Assembly: GCF_024347295.1 (NCBI RefSeq)
Contig: NZ_AP025458.1
Coordinates: 124,001-188,000, forward strand
DNA from: Vibrio artabrorum
GTDB lineage: Bacteria; Pseudomonadota; Gammaproteobacteria; Enterobacterales; Vibrionaceae
Direction: 5' to 3'
Length of the DNA: 64,000 bases
Positions 34,452 to 46,071 of the stretch are shown in pieces (position 1 is the stretch's first letter; every line of letters begins with the position of its first letter). The notes below the pieces were generated by a model. It was not told where the DNA came from. It saw only the letters and a program-made list of their open reading frames with translations, and ran no database searches. The translations under genes and the position numbers were made by a program.

Positions 34452-35318
34452 CTATTCTATATTCTGAATTTGCTCACGCATCTGTTCGATAAGAACTTTA
34501 AGCTCGACGCCCGATGCGGTGATGTCTGTGCTGATAGACTTAGACGCTAGCGTGTTTGATTCGCGGTTGAACTCTTGCATCATGAAGTCTAGCTTACGGC
34601 CACAAGCGCCACCTTTCTTCAATACGACATTTGCTTCTTTCACGTGAGAGTCTAGACGGTCTAGCTCTTCTGCTACGTCTGACTTCTGTGCTAGCAAGAT
34701 AAGCTCTTGTTCAACACGAGAACCTTCCAGTTCAATTTTCGCATCTTCAAATTTATTGAGTAGACGTTCACGTTGCCACTCTAGGATTTCAGGCATGCGT
34801 GCACGAACTTTCACGACTTCTGCTGTGATTGCATCTAAGCGCTGTACAATAAGCGCCTTCATGTTCTCACCTTCACGAGCACGAGCATCGATGAATTCTG
34901 TAATGGCATCGTTGAACGCTTCAAGTAGGTCTTTGTTGATGGCATCCATGTCTTGCTCGGGTGTTTCCATCACGCCAGGCCAGTTCATGATTTGGAATGG
35001 GTTCAAACGGCTGTTTTCACCCGTCATCGTCATGACTTGGTTAGCGGCATTTATGACTTGTTGTGCCAAACCTTCGTTAATGCTGAGTTCGCCCTTCGCG
35101 GCTGGGTTCGCTTCAAAGCGTAGGTTACATTCAACCTTACCGCGCGCGAGACGCTTACGGAAGCGCTCACGTAGGATTGGCTCTAAACCACGGAACTGTT
35201 CAGGCATGCGAAAGTAAGTTTCTAGGTAGCGTTGGTTAACACTACGGATTTCCCATACTGCGCTGCCCCAATCGCCTTTTACTTCTTTGCGTGCGTACGC
35301 GGTCATACTATAAATCAT
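34452..35318 (-). CDS. yicC: YicC endoribonuclease family protein
   Basis: 288 aa from the ATG at 35318 (MIYSMTAYARKEV); a longer upstream reading adds 35 unsupported residues. Conserved parts include EIRSVNQRYLETYFRMPEQ and the C-terminal LDFMMQEFNRESNTLASKS. YicC proteins form hexameric RNases that cleave single-stranded RNA, including degradation of the RyhB sRNA in E. coli. The extreme 3' end is supplied by the element, with no change to the protein. It is divergent from rph, as usual. Confidence 0.94.
   Translation of the reverse strand: MIYSMTAYARKEVKGDWGSAVWEIRSVNQRYLETYFRMPEQFRGLEPILRERFRKRLARGKVECNLRFEANPAAKGELSINEGLAQQVINAANQVMTMTGENSRLNPFQIMNWPGVMETPEQDMDAINKDLLEAFNDAITEFIDARAREGENMKALIVQRLDAITAEVVKVRARMPEILEWQRERLLNKFEDAKIELEGSRVEQELILLAQKSDVAEELDRLDSHVKEANVVLKKGGACGRKLDFMMQEFNRESNTLASKSISTDITASGVELKVLIEQMREQIQNIE
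34453..34475. repeat. attR, right attachment site inside the yicC 3' end
   Basis: TATTCTATATT-C-TGAATTTGCTC matches attL at 22 of 23 positions. It overlaps the last eight codons of yicC, which it restores exactly (EQIQNIE then TAG). Confidence 0.88.
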
Positions 35319-35532
35319 CGAATTTTCCTGTCTTTTATCATTCTGAAAATAACGCGCACACATAGTAGCACGGTATGGGGTGTACCCGAAGTCTATCGCC
35401 TTTGATGATGGATAGCTTTGCACGATAAACTGCTATATAATCTTGCCCCAATCAAAACTGTCTCACCCCTTTCTTAGGTGATGCACTCTTTCGATAGTTA
35501 ATCACTTCAGACTGTTAATAAGGTAGATACCG

Positions 35533-36249
35533 ATGCGTCCAAATGACCGCGCTGTAGATCAAATTCGTCCAATTAAAATTACTCGTAACTACACGGCTTA
35601 TGCTGAAGGTTCGGTATTAGTTGAGTTCGGCAACACTAAAGTTCTATGTAATGCGACGGTAGAAGAAAACGTGCCGCGTTGGTTAAAAGGTCAAGGAAAG
35701 GGTTGGGTAACGGCTGAATACGGCATGCTGCCACGTGCAACACACACGCGTAACCGTCGTGAAGCAGCGAGCGGTAAGCAAGGGGGTCGTACGATGGAGA
35801 TCCAACGTCTGATCGCGCGTAGCCTACGTGCTGTTGTTGACCTGAAAGTTATGGGTGAAATCATGATCACTGTCGATTGTGATGTTATCCAAGCTGACGG
35901 CGGTACTCGTACTGCGTCTATCTCAGGTGCCAGCGTTGCAATGGCGGATGCTATCAGCACTCTTCTGGCAAGCGGTAAACTGAAAAAGAATCCAATGAAA
36001 GGCCACGTAGCGGCAGTTTCTGTGGGTATTGTTGGTGAACAAGCACTGTGTGACCTTGAGTACGTTGAAGACTCAGCAGCCGATACCGATATGAACGTTG
36101 TCATGACGGAAGACGGTAAGATGATTGAGATTCAAGGCACTGCAGAAGGTGAACCGTTCAGCCACGAAGAGCTGATGCAGCTTTTAGCCCTGGCGAATAA
36201 GGGGATTGCTGATATTGTTGAAGCGCAGAAGTCGGCGTTAGCAGAATAA
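35533..36249 (+). CDS. rph: RNase PH
   Basis: 238 aa, normal length. Motifs include [15 protein letters not shown] at the N-terminus, [27 protein letters not shown] and the phosphate-binding [13 protein letters not shown] near the end. It trims tRNA 3' ends phosphorolytically. It is upstream of pyrE with a terminator-like hairpin between them, so pyrE expression depends on read-through or its own promoter, as in E. coli attenuation. Confidence 0.96.
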   Translation: MRPNDRAVDQIRPIKITRNYTAYAEGSVLVEFGNTKVLCNATVEENVPRWLKGQGKGWVTAEYGMLPRATHTRNRREAASGKQGGRTMEIQRLIARSLRAVVDLKVMGEIMITVDCDVIQADGGTRTASISGASVAMADAISTLLASGKLKKNPMKGHVAAVSVGIVGEQALCDLEYVEDSAADTDMNVVMTEDGKMIEIQGTAEGEPFSHEELMQLLALANKGIADIVEAQKSALAE

Positions 36250-36256
36250 TTATTAG

Positions 36257-36286
36257 ATAGCTCCTTTCATAAGGGGCTATTTTTTT
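36257..36286 (+). terminator. Hairpin between rph and pyrE
   Basis: Stem ATAGCTCCTT / AAGGGGCTAT (one G-U) then seven Ts, 8 bp after the rph stop; it could be the pyrE attenuator terminator. Confidence 0.75.
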
Positions 36287-36355
36287 GTCTGTAAAACTCG
36301 AAAGAGTAGTGCAGAGCGTAAGTTAAGTTTTATTGAATAAACGTAGAGGAAAAAC

Positions 36356-36997
36356 ATGAAAGCATATCAACGTGAATTTATTGAATTTGCACTAGAGAAA
36401 GAAGTCCTTAAGTTTGGTGAATTTACTTTAAAGTCTGGGCGTAAGAGCCCTTACTTCTTCAATGCTGGATTGTTTAATACCGGTCGTGACCTAGCACGTT
36501 TAGGTCGTTTCTATGCCGCTGCATTGGCGGATTCAGGCATTGAGTTCGATGTGCTATTTGGCCCTGCATACAAAGGTATCCCAATCGCGACAACAACGGC
36601 GGTTGCCTTAGCGGATCACCACGATGTGGACACGCCTTACTGTTTCAACCGCAAAGAAGCGAAGAATCACGGTGAAGGTGGCAATCTTGTTGGTAGCGAA
36701 CTTGAAGGCCGCATCATGTTAGTGGATGACGTGATCACTGCTGGTACGGCGATCCGTGAGTCGATGGAAATCATTCAAGCAAACGGCGCTGACTTAGCGG
36801 GTGTTCTGGTTGCGATTGACCGCCAAGAAAAAGGCAAAGGTGAATTGTCTGCGATCCAAGAAGTAGAGCGTGATTTCGGCTGTGCAATTATCTCAATTGT
36901 TAGCCTGACTGATCTGGTGACTTTCCTTGAAGAGAAAGACACAGACGCAGCACATTTAGAGTCAGTAAAAGCGTACCGCGCTCAATACGGCATCTAA
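36356..36997 (+). CDS. pyrE: Orotate phosphoribosyltransferase
   Basis: 213 aa. It starts [31 protein letters not shown] and [13 protein letters not shown] are substrate regions, and the PRPP loop is [19 protein letters not shown]. It converts orotate and PRPP to OMP in pyrimidine synthesis. GAGGAAAAAC precedes the ATG. The rph-pyrE order is conserved in enterobacteria and vibrios. Confidence 0.96.
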   Translation: MKAYQREFIEFALEKEVLKFGEFTLKSGRKSPYFFNAGLFNTGRDLARLGRFYAAALADSGIEFDVLFGPAYKGIPIATTTAVALADHHDVDTPYCFNRKEAKNHGEGGNLVGSELEGRIMLVDDVITAGTAIRESMEIIQANGADLAGVLVAIDRQEKGKGELSAIQEVERDFGCAIISIVSLTDLVTFLEEKDTDAAHLESVKAYRAQYGI

Positions 36998-37016
36998 TTC
37001 CCAAACGGCAAAAGCA

Positions 37017-37053
37017 AAAAGGCCCGAGAGATGACTATCTTTCGGGCCTTTTT
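37017..37053. terminator. pyrE / lpxL shared terminator
   Basis: Stem AAAAGGCCCGAGAGA-like left arm and TCTTTCGGGCCTTTTTT right arm, with A and T runs on both sides; between convergent genes. Confidence 0.85.
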
Positions 37054-37087
37054 TGACTTAAATATTACGGGGTAGAGCAAGGCTCAC

Positions 37088-38068
37088 TTATTTGTAGCGA
37101 ATACCGCGTTCAACGTCAGGGTCTTCCATTGTTTTGAAGCGCTTGTGTAGCCACATCCATTGCTCTGGCGCCCTTAAGATAACCTTCTCAAGATAGCGGT
37201 TCATATAGGCAGCCGCAGCTTTGCTGTCTTTTTGTGGATAGTTTTCTTCGATTGATTCGTCGGCCATGATTTCATATTGGCCCTCTGCATTTCTAAATCC
37301 GGATCCGGGAACAAGCGCACATCGGCTAGTGTAAGCCAGAATGCTAGTGCCCGTTGTGGTGCAGGCATCCGGTACTGCGAAGAAAGGAACAAATACAGAC
37401 TTGTTCCGGCCGTAATCATGATCAGGTAAATACCACAGGGTCTCCCCTTGGCGCAGCATTCGAATCATGAGTTTTACATCTTTTCTGTGAATAAGACGAT
37501 TGCCATTTTGAGTTCGGCCGCGGTGTTGAATGAATTCATATGCTGGGTTGCTGTGTGGGCGATAAACACCTAACCCAGAAATACCGAGAACAGCCATTGC
37601 TCGCGCGGTGATCTCTAGGTTCAAGGCGTGCACACAACAGAGAAGAACGCCTTTACCATTGGCTCTGTGAGTACGAAGCGCTTGGGTGTCTTTATCGATG
37701 AGGAGCCTTTGGAAGCGCCAAGTTGGCCAAAACCATGTAATGCCGGTTTCGATCAGCGCCATACCGGTATTTTTTAAATTTTCACTGGCCATCGCAGCCA
37801 CTTCGTCGGATGACTTGTCTGGGAACGCGAGTTCTAAATTTCGGGTTGCCACGGCCACGCGCTTTTTAGCAAAGAGAGTCCCGAGGACTCCCAATGATCG
37901 CCCTAACAGAAATAGTATCTTATAAGGCAGCACGTTAACGATAAGCGCCAATAAACCAAAGCCAAGCCAAACGCCCCAATATTTAGGGTGGAGCAGTGCC
38001 AGAGTAAAAGGTGGCTTAGTCATCGCGAATTGTGTCGTGTTGCTAGCCGGAGAAGTTTTCGTCGTCAT
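37088..38068 (-). CDS. lpxL: Lipid A late acyltransferase LpxL-type
   Basis: 326 aa. An N-terminal membrane helix lies at about residues 35-55. The acyltransferase motif H-x4-E is CCVHALNLEI (His near 145), with GVYRPHSNPAYE, a substrate region, following; LWYLPDHDYGRNKS is a further conserved block. The HALNLE motif groups with LpxL rather than with LpxM (HxxxxD). Secondary lauroyl-type acylation of lipid A at the inner membrane is the likely role. A second homologue at 62858-63814 is LpxM-like. It follows slmA by 24 bp. Confidence 0.85.
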   Translation of the reverse strand: MTTKTSPASNTTQFAMTKPPFTLALLHPKYWGVWLGFGLLALIVNVLPYKILFLLGRSLGVLGTLFAKKRVAVATRNLELAFPDKSSDEVAAMASENLKNTGMALIETGITWFWPTWRFQRLLIDKDTQALRTHRANGKGVLLCCVHALNLEITARAMAVLGISGLGVYRPHSNPAYEFIQHRGRTQNGNRLIHRKDVKLMIRMLRQGETLWYLPDHDYGRNKSVFVPFFAVPDACTTTGTSILAYTSRCALVPGSGFRNAEGQYEIMADESIEENYPQKDSKAAAAYMNRYLEKVILRAPEQWMWLHKRFKTMEDPDVERGIRYK

Positions 38069-38092
38069 AACCTATCACTTAAGAGTGGGGGA

Positions 38093-38683
38093 TTACTTAA
38101 TTTGAGCACTTAGCAGAGCCCAATAAGCATCAAAATTTTCTGTCGGTTGATACTTGAAGTCAGAACGCACAAATCGATTGAGACTGCCTTCAACTTGGCC
38201 GAGCAGCTGAGCGGCTAAAATCTTCTCATCAACTGGGAATGATTTCGCTTCGCGCAGTTTCCTTTCACGAAGAATTTGGCGTAGCTGAGTTTCGATACGC
38301 TCAAAAAGTTGATTGACTCGTTCACGCAGACGCTCATTTTCAAACATTAGAGCATGGCCAGATAAAATACGAGTCAAGCCTGGATTGCGCTCAGAAAAGA
38401 CCAAGATCAATTGCATGACGAGGCGGATACGTTCAAGAGTGTCTTTTTCTTCATCAAGAATACGGTTGATTCGAGATATCAATGCGTCTTCAATGAACTC
38501 GATCAGGCCTTCAAACATGCGGGCTTTACTTGGGAAGTGGCGGTATAACGCAGCTTCAGATACGCCGACTTGCTTAGCCAATTTTACCGTTGTGATACGA
38601 GAAGCCCCTTCCGTTGACTCTAACATTTGTGCCAGAGCTTGCAGGATTTCTTCACGACGGTTTGATTTTCGAGTACCAGCCAT
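38093..38683 (-). CDS. slmA: Nucleoid occlusion factor SlmA
   Basis: 196 aa TetR-like protein. The N-terminal HTH is in [24 protein letters not shown]; the C-terminal ligand-like domain is helical. SlmA binds chromosomal sites and blocks FtsZ assembly over the nucleoid. It lies next to coaBC and lpxL on the same strand, near its usual partner genes; dut, often between coaBC and slmA, is absent here. Confidence 0.93.
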   Translation of the reverse strand: MAGTRKSNRREEILQALAQMLESTEGASRITTVKLAKQVGVSEAALYRHFPSKARMFEGLIEFIEDALISRINRILDEEKDTLERIRLVMQLILVFSERNPGLTRILSGHALMFENERLRERVNQLFERIETQLRQILRERKLREAKSFPVDEKILAAQLLGQVEGSLNRFVRSDFKYQPTENFDAYWALLSAQIK

Positions 38684-38822
38684 CTATTTACTTCCTTTCC
38701 TAAAGATGAGGATTGAGTGAAGCAGGGATTATAAACACCATTCGATTCTGTTCCTAGTTTTGTAAGCGCTAGGTCAACAGAATCGAGAAGTATCAGTATA
38801 TTGTTAGCGTCACATTGTGCGT

Positions 38823-40064
38823 TTATACATCAATAAGCTGCTGGATTTGGTCGAGGATCTGAAGGCTGAGTGTGTACTTACTCTCCAGTGGTAAGGATTT
38901 ATCACCGTCTTTCCAGTAAAGGTGCAATTGATTACGGCTACTGTTAAAGCCTTGGCCTTCGACAGAGACATCGTTGGCGCAAATCATGTCGAGGTTCTTT
39001 CTTTCCAGTTTGCCGCGCGCGTACTTCTCAACATCTTGCGTTTCAGCGGCGAAGCCGACGGTATATGGGCGATCTTCGTTCATTGAAGCGACAGAAGCGA
39101 CGATGTCAGGGTTCTTCACCATCTGAATGGTCATGTCATCTTTGCCATCGACCTTTTTAAGCTTTTGGCCTGCGATGGTCTCTGGACGATAATCGGCAAC
39201 CGCGGCGCAACTGATGAAAATATCGTGTTGAGCAGCGTGGGCACTAACGACGTCAAACATCTGTTGTGCGCTGTCTACATCAATACGATTAACCTTGTTT
39301 GGTGTCGCTAATGTTACCGGGCCACTGATTAGAGTCACCATAGCGCCTTGTTTCGCAGCCGCTTCAGCCAATGCATAGCCCATTTTCCCTGAGCTGTGGT
39401 TGGTAATGTAGCGCACAGGGTCGATAGCTTCACGCGTCGGTCCCGCGGTTATTAAGACTGAACGGCCAGTTAAAGGCTTAGGCTGGAAGAAGTCTTCACA
39501 ACGATGCACGAGCTGCATCGGCTCTAACATGCGTCCCATTCCTACATCCCCACAGGCTTGTTCGCCAGCCGCTGGACCCCATATCTCACAACCACGACGT
39601 TTTAGCGTTGCGATGTTCTCTTGAGTGGCAGGATGACGGTACATTTGTTGGTTCATTGCTGGAGATACCGCAACTGGCGCATCGGTCGCTAAAACCAAAG
39701 TCGTCAGTAGATCGTTCCCCATGCCAGCTGTCATGCGCGCAATCAAATCTGCCGTTGCGGGCGCTAATAAGACCAGATCAGCCCATTTCGCCAGTTCAAT
39801 GTGCCCCATTGAAGCTTCCGCGGCAGGATCAAGCAAACTATCAGATACTGGCCTTCCAGAGACGGCTTGCATGGTCAGCGGAGTGATGAACTCTTTGGCG
39901 GCATTCGTCATCACGACTTGCACCTGTGCCCCACGCTCAATCAGGCGTCGAGTCAGTTCGGCACATTTATACGCAGCGATACCACCACTAATACCAAGGA
40001 GGATTTTTTTTCCTGCTAGGCCTTGTTGGTCAGCGCTACTCAGTTGATTACCTAATGTTTGCAT
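38823..40064 (-). CDS. coaBC: Bifunctional phosphopantothenoylcysteine decarboxylase / phosphopantothenate-cysteine ligase
   Basis: 413 aa. The N-terminal flavoprotein CoaC domain carries [18 protein letters not shown], the active-site [14 protein letters not shown], and the [20 protein letters not shown] loop with its essential Cys. The CoaB domain begins [22 protein letters not shown] and includes [10 protein letters not shown] and KKVDGKD. Two steps of coenzyme A synthesis occur in one protein; coaD, further right, completes the path. The gene is leftward and divergent from radC. Confidence 0.95.
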   Translation of the reverse strand: MQTLGNQLSSADQQGLAGKKILLGISGGIAAYKCAELTRRLIERGAQVQVVMTNAAKEFITPLTMQAVSGRPVSDSLLDPAAEASMGHIELAKWADLVLLAPATADLIARMTAGMGNDLLTTLVLATDAPVAVSPAMNQQMYRHPATQENIATLKRRGCEIWGPAAGEQACGDVGMGRMLEPMQLVHRCEDFFQPKPLTGRSVLITAGPTREAIDPVRYITNHSSGKMGYALAEAAAKQGAMVTLISGPVTLATPNKVNRIDVDSAQQMFDVVSAHAAQHDIFISCAAVADYRPETIAGQKLKKVDGKDDMTIQMVKNPDIVASVASMNEDRPYTVGFAAETQDVEKYARGKLERKNLDMICANDVSVEGQGFNSSRNQLHLYWKDGDKSLPLESKYTLSLQILDQIQQLIDV

Positions 40065-40289
40065 GATTCTGTTCCTTAATTTCTCTGAGACTAACGATAT
40101 CAGAACAAAGGATTAGTGCCTAGAAGCAGAGAGTGAACAGCGTTGACACTCATCAAGTTGGTGTTATCAAACTTATCAATTACATCTTTTTGTTAGACAT
40201 TCGTGTTCTTTATATTGTTCTGGCCGTGCGGCGGTCATAAACAAACTAGGCTAGAGGATCGTGTTTATGACCAACGGACGAGCTTTTAT

Positions 40290-40964
40290 ATGCCGATAAA
40301 TAAAATACCGCTTGAATCGATGCCGAGAGAAAAGTTATTGAGTCGAGGCGCTGATTCTTTGAGTGACGCTGAATTGTTAGCGATATTTCTTCGAACCGGT
40401 ACACAAGGAATGAACGTGTTAGAGCTGTCTGATAAGTTGATCAAAGATTTTGGGTCACTTCGCCACCTGTTTTCTGCAACCGAGACCGAGTTTTGTGCTC
40501 ATAGAGGGATGGGGCAGGCTAAATATGTTCAATTGCAGGCGGTTTTAGAGATGACGCAGCGCTATCTAGCGGAAACGTTATCTCGAGGAGATGCATTAAC
40601 CAACCCAAGTCATACCAAGCTCTATCTTTCGAGTATGTTGCGTGATCGCCAGCGAGAAGCCTTCTATATACTGTTCCTCGATAATCAAAATAGGGTAATA
40701 AAGGATGAAGTGATGTTTGAAGGAACCATCGATGCGGCGTCGGTTTACCCTAGAGAAGTCGTGAAACGGGCACTTCATCATAATGCAGCAGCATTAATTC
40801 TAGCGCATAACCATCCCTCTGGTGTTGCAGAGCCTAGCCCCGCAGATAGGCGAATTACACGACGATTAACCGACGCCTTAGCGCTGGTGGACATCCGAAT
40901 TCTCGACCATTTTGTCATTGGAGATGGTGAAGTGGTCTCTTTTGCGGAGCGTGGATGGATTTGA
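40290..40964 (+). CDS. radC: RadC family JAB-domain protein, chromosomal
   Basis: 224 aa from the ATG at 40290 ([17 protein letters not shown]), the family start; longer upstream readings are unsupported. The N-terminal UPF0758/HhH region (residues about 10-95) contains [17 protein letters not shown]. The JAB motif is in [20 protein letters not shown]. Despite its name its role in repair is doubtful. The C-terminal half resembles the element copy at 26155-26628. It is divergent from coaBC and upstream of rpmB. Confidence 0.93.
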   Translation: MPINKIPLESMPREKLLSRGADSLSDAELLAIFLRTGTQGMNVLELSDKLIKDFGSLRHLFSATETEFCAHRGMGQAKYVQLQAVLEMTQRYLAETLSRGDALTNPSHTKLYLSSMLRDRQREAFYILFLDNQNRVIKDEVMFEGTIDAASVYPREVVKRALHHNAAALILAHNHPSGVAEPSPADRRITRRLTDALALVDIRILDHFVIGDGEVVSFAERGWI

Positions 40965-41106
40965 ATCACATTTTAGGTTGTTAGTTACGTTAAATCTGCT
41001 ATTATTCCGCCCACATTTTTAGACTTAAAATCAGCTCTGATTACTCAAGCAAGCTGCGCTGCACAAAAAAAGATCACGAAATCCGTAAAAAGGATCTGTT
41101 CGGGTC

Positions 41107-41135
41107 TTGAGCAATGCGTGTCAAGTTAGTATAAT
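41107..41135 (+). promoter_or_regulatory. Sigma70 promoter of rpmB-rpmG
   Basis: TTGAGC (41107-41112), 17-bp spacer, perfect TATAAT (41130-41135), then GCGCGACC, a GC-rich discriminator typical of stringently controlled ribosomal promoters. It lies 120 bp upstream of rpmB. Confidence 0.8.
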
Positions 41136-41255
41136 GCGCGACCTTTGATAGCCTTGTATGGATTTTCCATAACGGTTTTTACCTTCTATTTTTATTTATA
41201 GAGAGGTTCGGCCACCAAGGTTGATATCGAGCTGAAACGATTGGAGAAGACATTC

Positions 41256-41492
41256 ATGTCCCGAGTATGCCAAGTAACTGGTAAGCGTCCAGTAACGGGT
41301 AACAACCGTTCACACGCACGCAATGCTACTAAGCGCCGTTTTCTGCCGAACCTACAAACTCATCGTTTCTGGGTAGAGAGCGAAAAACGTTTTGTTAAAC
41401 TACGTCTAACTGCTAAAGGCATGCGTATTATTGATAAGAAAGGCATCGATGCTGTTCTTGTTGATATCCGTGCACGCGGCGAAAACGTTTAA
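41256..41492 (+). CDS. rpmB: Ribosomal protein bL28
   Basis: 78 aa from the ATG at 41256 ([17 protein letters not shown]); a five-codon longer reading is not the family start. Strongly basic, with the conserved [15 protein letters not shown] block. A component of the 50S subunit. It is cotranscribed with rpmG 13 bp downstream. Confidence 0.97.
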   Translation: MSRVCQVTGKRPVTGNNRSHARNATKRRFLPNLQTHRFWVESEKRFVKLRLTAKGMRIIDKKGIDAVLVDIRARGENV

Positions 41493-41505
41493 GAGGAATT
41501 AAGCA

Positions 41506-41673
41506 ATGGCTAAAGGCATTCGTGAGAAAATTCGTCTAGTATCTTCTGCAGGTACTGGTCACTTCTACACAACTGATAAGAACAAGCGTAACATGCCAGG
41601 CAAATTTGAGATCAAAAAGTTTGATCCAGTAGTTCGCCAACACGTTATGTACAAAGAAGCTAAAATCAAGTAA
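41506..41673 (+). CDS. rpmG: Ribosomal protein bL33
   Basis: 55 aa, below common length cutoffs. It begins [20 protein letters not shown] and ends [10 protein letters not shown], the normal length of bL33. No zinc-binding CxxC pairs are present, so it is the zinc-independent form. AGAGGAA lies 8 nt upstream of its ATG. It follows rpmB by 13 bp and is closed by a terminator. Confidence 0.97.
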   Translation: MAKGIREKIRLVSSAGTGHFYTTDKNKRNMPGKFEIKKFDPVVRQHVMYKEAKIK

Positions 41674-41716
41674 TTGATGCTTTTTTGCTCTTCTTCAGTA
41701 GAAGACAGAATTGAAA

Positions 41717-41743
41717 AACCCAGCTTAATCGCTGGGTTTTTTT
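41717..41743 (+). terminator. rpmB-rpmG terminator
   Basis: Stem AACCCAGC / GCTGGGTT with a TTAATC loop followed by a run of Ts, 44 bp after the rpmG stop. Confidence 0.9.
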
Positions 41744-41939
41744 ATGTTCAAAATTTGAGTCGTTTCAACCTTTTTAATCACATATCTGTGAATCCCATCA
41801 GTCGTGGATTCGATACTGCGCTTGATAGGTAACAGCCATACACATTGGGTCTAGATTTAATCGAGGGCTACCCATCATAGAAAGTGTCCCCCTTTTCACG
41901 ATATACTGATCGCTCAAATAGTTAGATGAGCAGAATCAG

Positions 41940-42476
41940 ATGAGATATCGTGGACGCCGATGGAACAACATACTCATGTTAAGCGTGATTGTTTTTATTG
42001 GGGTGTTAAACCTTCCCACATTGATCAAAATGTACCTTATCGAACCAGACCCCGAACCTGAACAGCAAATCAGTAGCCCTTACCCTTTTCTCTTAAACCC
42101 AACCGCAGAAATTCAGGCCTTGCATGCCGCTAAATGGTCTATCGTATTAGAAGACGGTGATTGGGTTTATCAAATGCAAGAGTCGGGTAACAAGCAAAGC
42201 GTGAGTGCTCGCGAGTTATTGCAACGCTGGCAACAGCTTATAGGTACTGAAGTCGATTCGAAAACTTATAGCAACCTGGCTCCTCAGCTTAATACGCCAC
42301 ACACTATTGAAGTATGGTATCAGCATCAAGAAGAGCCCCAGCGTATTACCTATTATCAATTGCCTGAGTTCTGGTTGTTAAAAAACTGGAATAATCAGTG
42401 GTTGGCGGTGTCTATTGAAAAGAGCTACTTGTTTCCAAACCTTAGCTCAGACAATTCCTTGATATTGGACGACTAA
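41940..42476 (+). CDS. Membrane-anchored hypothetical protein upstream of mutM
   Basis: 178 aa. A basic N-terminus is followed by one hydrophobic helix ([20 protein letters not shown], about 13-32), so it is probably a single-pass inner-membrane protein with the rest outside the cytoplasm. The remainder is mixed and ends NSLILDD. No family recognised. Its stop is 2 bp before mutM, suggesting cotranscription. Its link to DNA repair is unknown. Confidence 0.7.
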   Translation: MRYRGRRWNNILMLSVIVFIGVLNLPTLIKMYLIEPDPEPEQQISSPYPFLLNPTAEIQALHAAKWSIVLEDGDWVYQMQESGNKQSVSARELLQRWQQLIGTEVDSKTYSNLAPQLNTPHTIEVWYQHQEEPQRITYYQLPEFWLLKNWNNQWLAVSIEKSYLFPNLSSDNSLILDD

Positions 42477-42478
42477 TT

Positions 42479-43288
42479 ATGCCTGAATTACCCGAAGTCG
42501 AAGTAAGCCGTATGGGGATCTCGCCTCATTTAGTCGGCGAGACCATTAAAACGCTTACCTTTCGCACCCCAAAGCTGCGTTGGGATATCCCACAAGAGCT
42601 TAAAAAGCTAGAAGGTCAGGTGATTCGTTCTATCTCACGTCGCGCAAAGTACCTATTGATTGAGACAGATACAGGCACGGCCATTGTTCACCTCGGCATG
42701 TCGGGCTCACTGCGCGTATTAGATGCTGACTTCCCAGCAGCAAAGCACGATCACGTGGATCTTACGCTCACTAACGGTAAAGTCTTACGCTATAATGACC
42801 CACGTCGTTTCGGTGCTTGGTTGTGGTCTGCTCCTGACGAAATACACCCGGTCTTACTGGGTTCTGGCCCTGAGCCGCTCACTGACGACTTTAATGCAGA
42901 CTATATCGCTGAAAAGGCAGAGAAACGTAAAGTTGCTGTTAAGCCATTCATCATGGACAACAAAGTGGTGGTGGGTGTGGGGAACATCTACGCTAACGAA
43001 GCGCTATTTGCTTCACGCATTAACCCTTTGCGCTCGGCAAGCAAAGTGACAAAACAAGAGTGGGTCTTATTAACCCAAGAGATCAAACAAGTGCTTGCTA
43101 ACGCCATCAAGCAAGGCGGTACAACTCTGAAAGATTTCGCACAAGCGGATGGCAAGCCGGGTTACTTTGCTCAAGAGTTACAAGTTTATGGTAAAGCCGG
43201 CGAAAAGTGCCCTCACTGTGAAGCTCTGATTCAAGAGCTGAAAATAGGCCAACGGAACACGTTTTTCTGTGAAGAGTGCCAAGTATAA
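42479..43288 (+). CDS. mutM: Formamidopyrimidine-DNA glycosylase MutM (Fpg)
   Basis: 269 aa. The N-terminus [13 protein letters not shown] gives catalytic Pro 2 and Glu 3. The minor-groove and H2TH regions include [20 protein letters not shown]. The C-terminal zinc finger has CPHC and CEEC. It excises 8-oxoguanine and formamidopyrimidines with AP-lyase activity. Length is typical. Confidence 0.96.
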   Translation: MPELPEVEVSRMGISPHLVGETIKTLTFRTPKLRWDIPQELKKLEGQVIRSISRRAKYLLIETDTGTAIVHLGMSGSLRVLDADFPAAKHDHVDLTLTNGKVLRYNDPRRFGAWLWSAPDEIHPVLLGSGPEPLTDDFNADYIAEKAEKRKVAVKPFIMDNKVVVGVGNIYANEALFASRINPLRSASKVTKQEWVLLTQEIKQVLANAIKQGGTTLKDFAQADGKPGYFAQELQVYGKAGEKCPHCEALIQELKIGQRNTFFCEECQV

Positions 43289-43379
43289 AAAAACTGAACC
43301 TATGTTCACTTTTTTACGCTAGTTGATGGGCGGGCTAATCGCTACAATGACACTAATGATATGAATTGAGAATAACAGA

Positions 43380-44384
43380 ATGAAATATTTAGTAACTGGC
43401 GTTGCCGGGTTTATTGGCTCTGCCGTATCAGAGCGACTATGTGCAGCAGGCCATGAGGTTGTCGGTATTGATAACTTAAATGACTACTACGACGTCTCTT
43501 TAAAGCATGACCGTCTAAAACGTATCGAACATGAAAACCTAACCTTTATCGAGCTGGATCTTGCTGATAGAGAAGGCATGGCTACGTTGTTTGCTGAACA
43601 AAAATTTGACCGTGTCATTCATTTAGCGGCGCAAGCGGGTGTTCGCTATTCTATTGATAACCCAATGGCCTACGCTGATAGTAATCTTGTTGGCCACTTA
43701 GCTATTTTGGAAGGCTGTCGCCATAACAAGGTTGAACACCTCGTTTACGCTTCATCAAGCTCTGTTTATGGCTTGAACCAGAAAATGCCATTCCACACAG
43801 CAGACAGTGTTGACCACCCGATCTCATTGTATGCCGCGACTAAGAAGTCGAATGAGCTAATGGCACATACCTACTCTCATTTATACGATGTGCCGACGAC
43901 AGGCCTTCGTTTCTTTACCGTCTACGGTCCTTGGAGCCGCCCTGATATGGCGATGTTCAAGTTTGCGAACTTAATTGTAGCGGGTAAAGAGATCGACATT
44001 TACAACAATGGCGACATGATGCGCGACTTCACTTATATCGATGATATTGTTGAAGGTATCATTCGTGTTCAAGATCGTATTCCAGCCAAGCAGCCAGATT
44101 GGACGGTAGAGCAAGGCTCACCAGCGACCAGTTCTGCGCCGTATCGTGTGTTTAACATCGGCCATGGTAGCCCGGTTAAATTGATGGATTACATCGAAGC
44201 ATTAGAAAGTGCTCTAGGCGTTGAAGCGAAAAAGAACTTCATGCCAATGCAACCGGGTGATGTGTACGCAACTTACGCTGATACGGAAGATCTGTTTGAA
44301 GCGGTTGGCTACAAGCCTCAAGTTAAAATCCAAGAAGGAGCGAAAGCTTTCGCGGATTGGTATAAAGCCTATTATTCGCTGTAG
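43380..44384 (+). CDS. NAD-dependent nucleotide-sugar epimerase (UDP-glucuronate 4-epimerase-like)
   Basis: 334 aa extended SDR. The NAD-binding motif is TGVAGFIGSAVSERL. The active site has Tyr and Lys in SLYAATKKSNEL and Ser in ASSSSVYG. FTVYGPWSRPDMAMFKF and MRDFTYIDDIVEGI are typical of UDP-glucuronate 4-epimerases. It probably makes UDP-GalA for surface polysaccharide or LPS core. It opens the envelope-sugar region, convergent with coaD. Substrate is inferred. Confidence 0.82.
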   Translation: MKYLVTGVAGFIGSAVSERLCAAGHEVVGIDNLNDYYDVSLKHDRLKRIEHENLTFIELDLADREGMATLFAEQKFDRVIHLAAQAGVRYSIDNPMAYADSNLVGHLAILEGCRHNKVEHLVYASSSSVYGLNQKMPFHTADSVDHPISLYAATKKSNELMAHTYSHLYDVPTTGLRFFTVYGPWSRPDMAMFKFANLIVAGKEIDIYNNGDMMRDFTYIDDIVEGIIRVQDRIPAKQPDWTVEQGSPATSSAPYRVFNIGHGSPVKLMDYIEALESALGVEAKKNFMPMQPGDVYATYADTEDLFEAVGYKPQVKIQEGAKAFADWYKAYYSL

Positions 44385-44404
44385 TAATTGATAGCTTTGA
44401 AATG

Positions 44405-44432
44405 AAAATAGCGCTTAATGAGCGCTATTTTT
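44405..44432. terminator. Terminator between epimerase and coaD
   Basis: Stem AAAATAGCGCT / AGCGCTATTTT with a TAATG loop, A/T runs on both sides, between convergent genes. Confidence 0.85.
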
Positions 44433-44456
44433 GTTTTTCGGGGTAGACAAAGAGAG

Positions 44457-46005
<1,549 letters not shown>

Positions 46006-46071
46006 AAAGTACTCGAAAAAAGTGAATAACATCAGAATTATGCAGATACTCGCATTAGTTGTAAAATAGCA

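Noticed and set aside
17250..34475. CRISPR array or integron-type repeats
   Set aside because: I found no regularly spaced repeats with unique spacers, nor attC-like repeats, in the element; only the att sites and short arm-type repeats are repeated.
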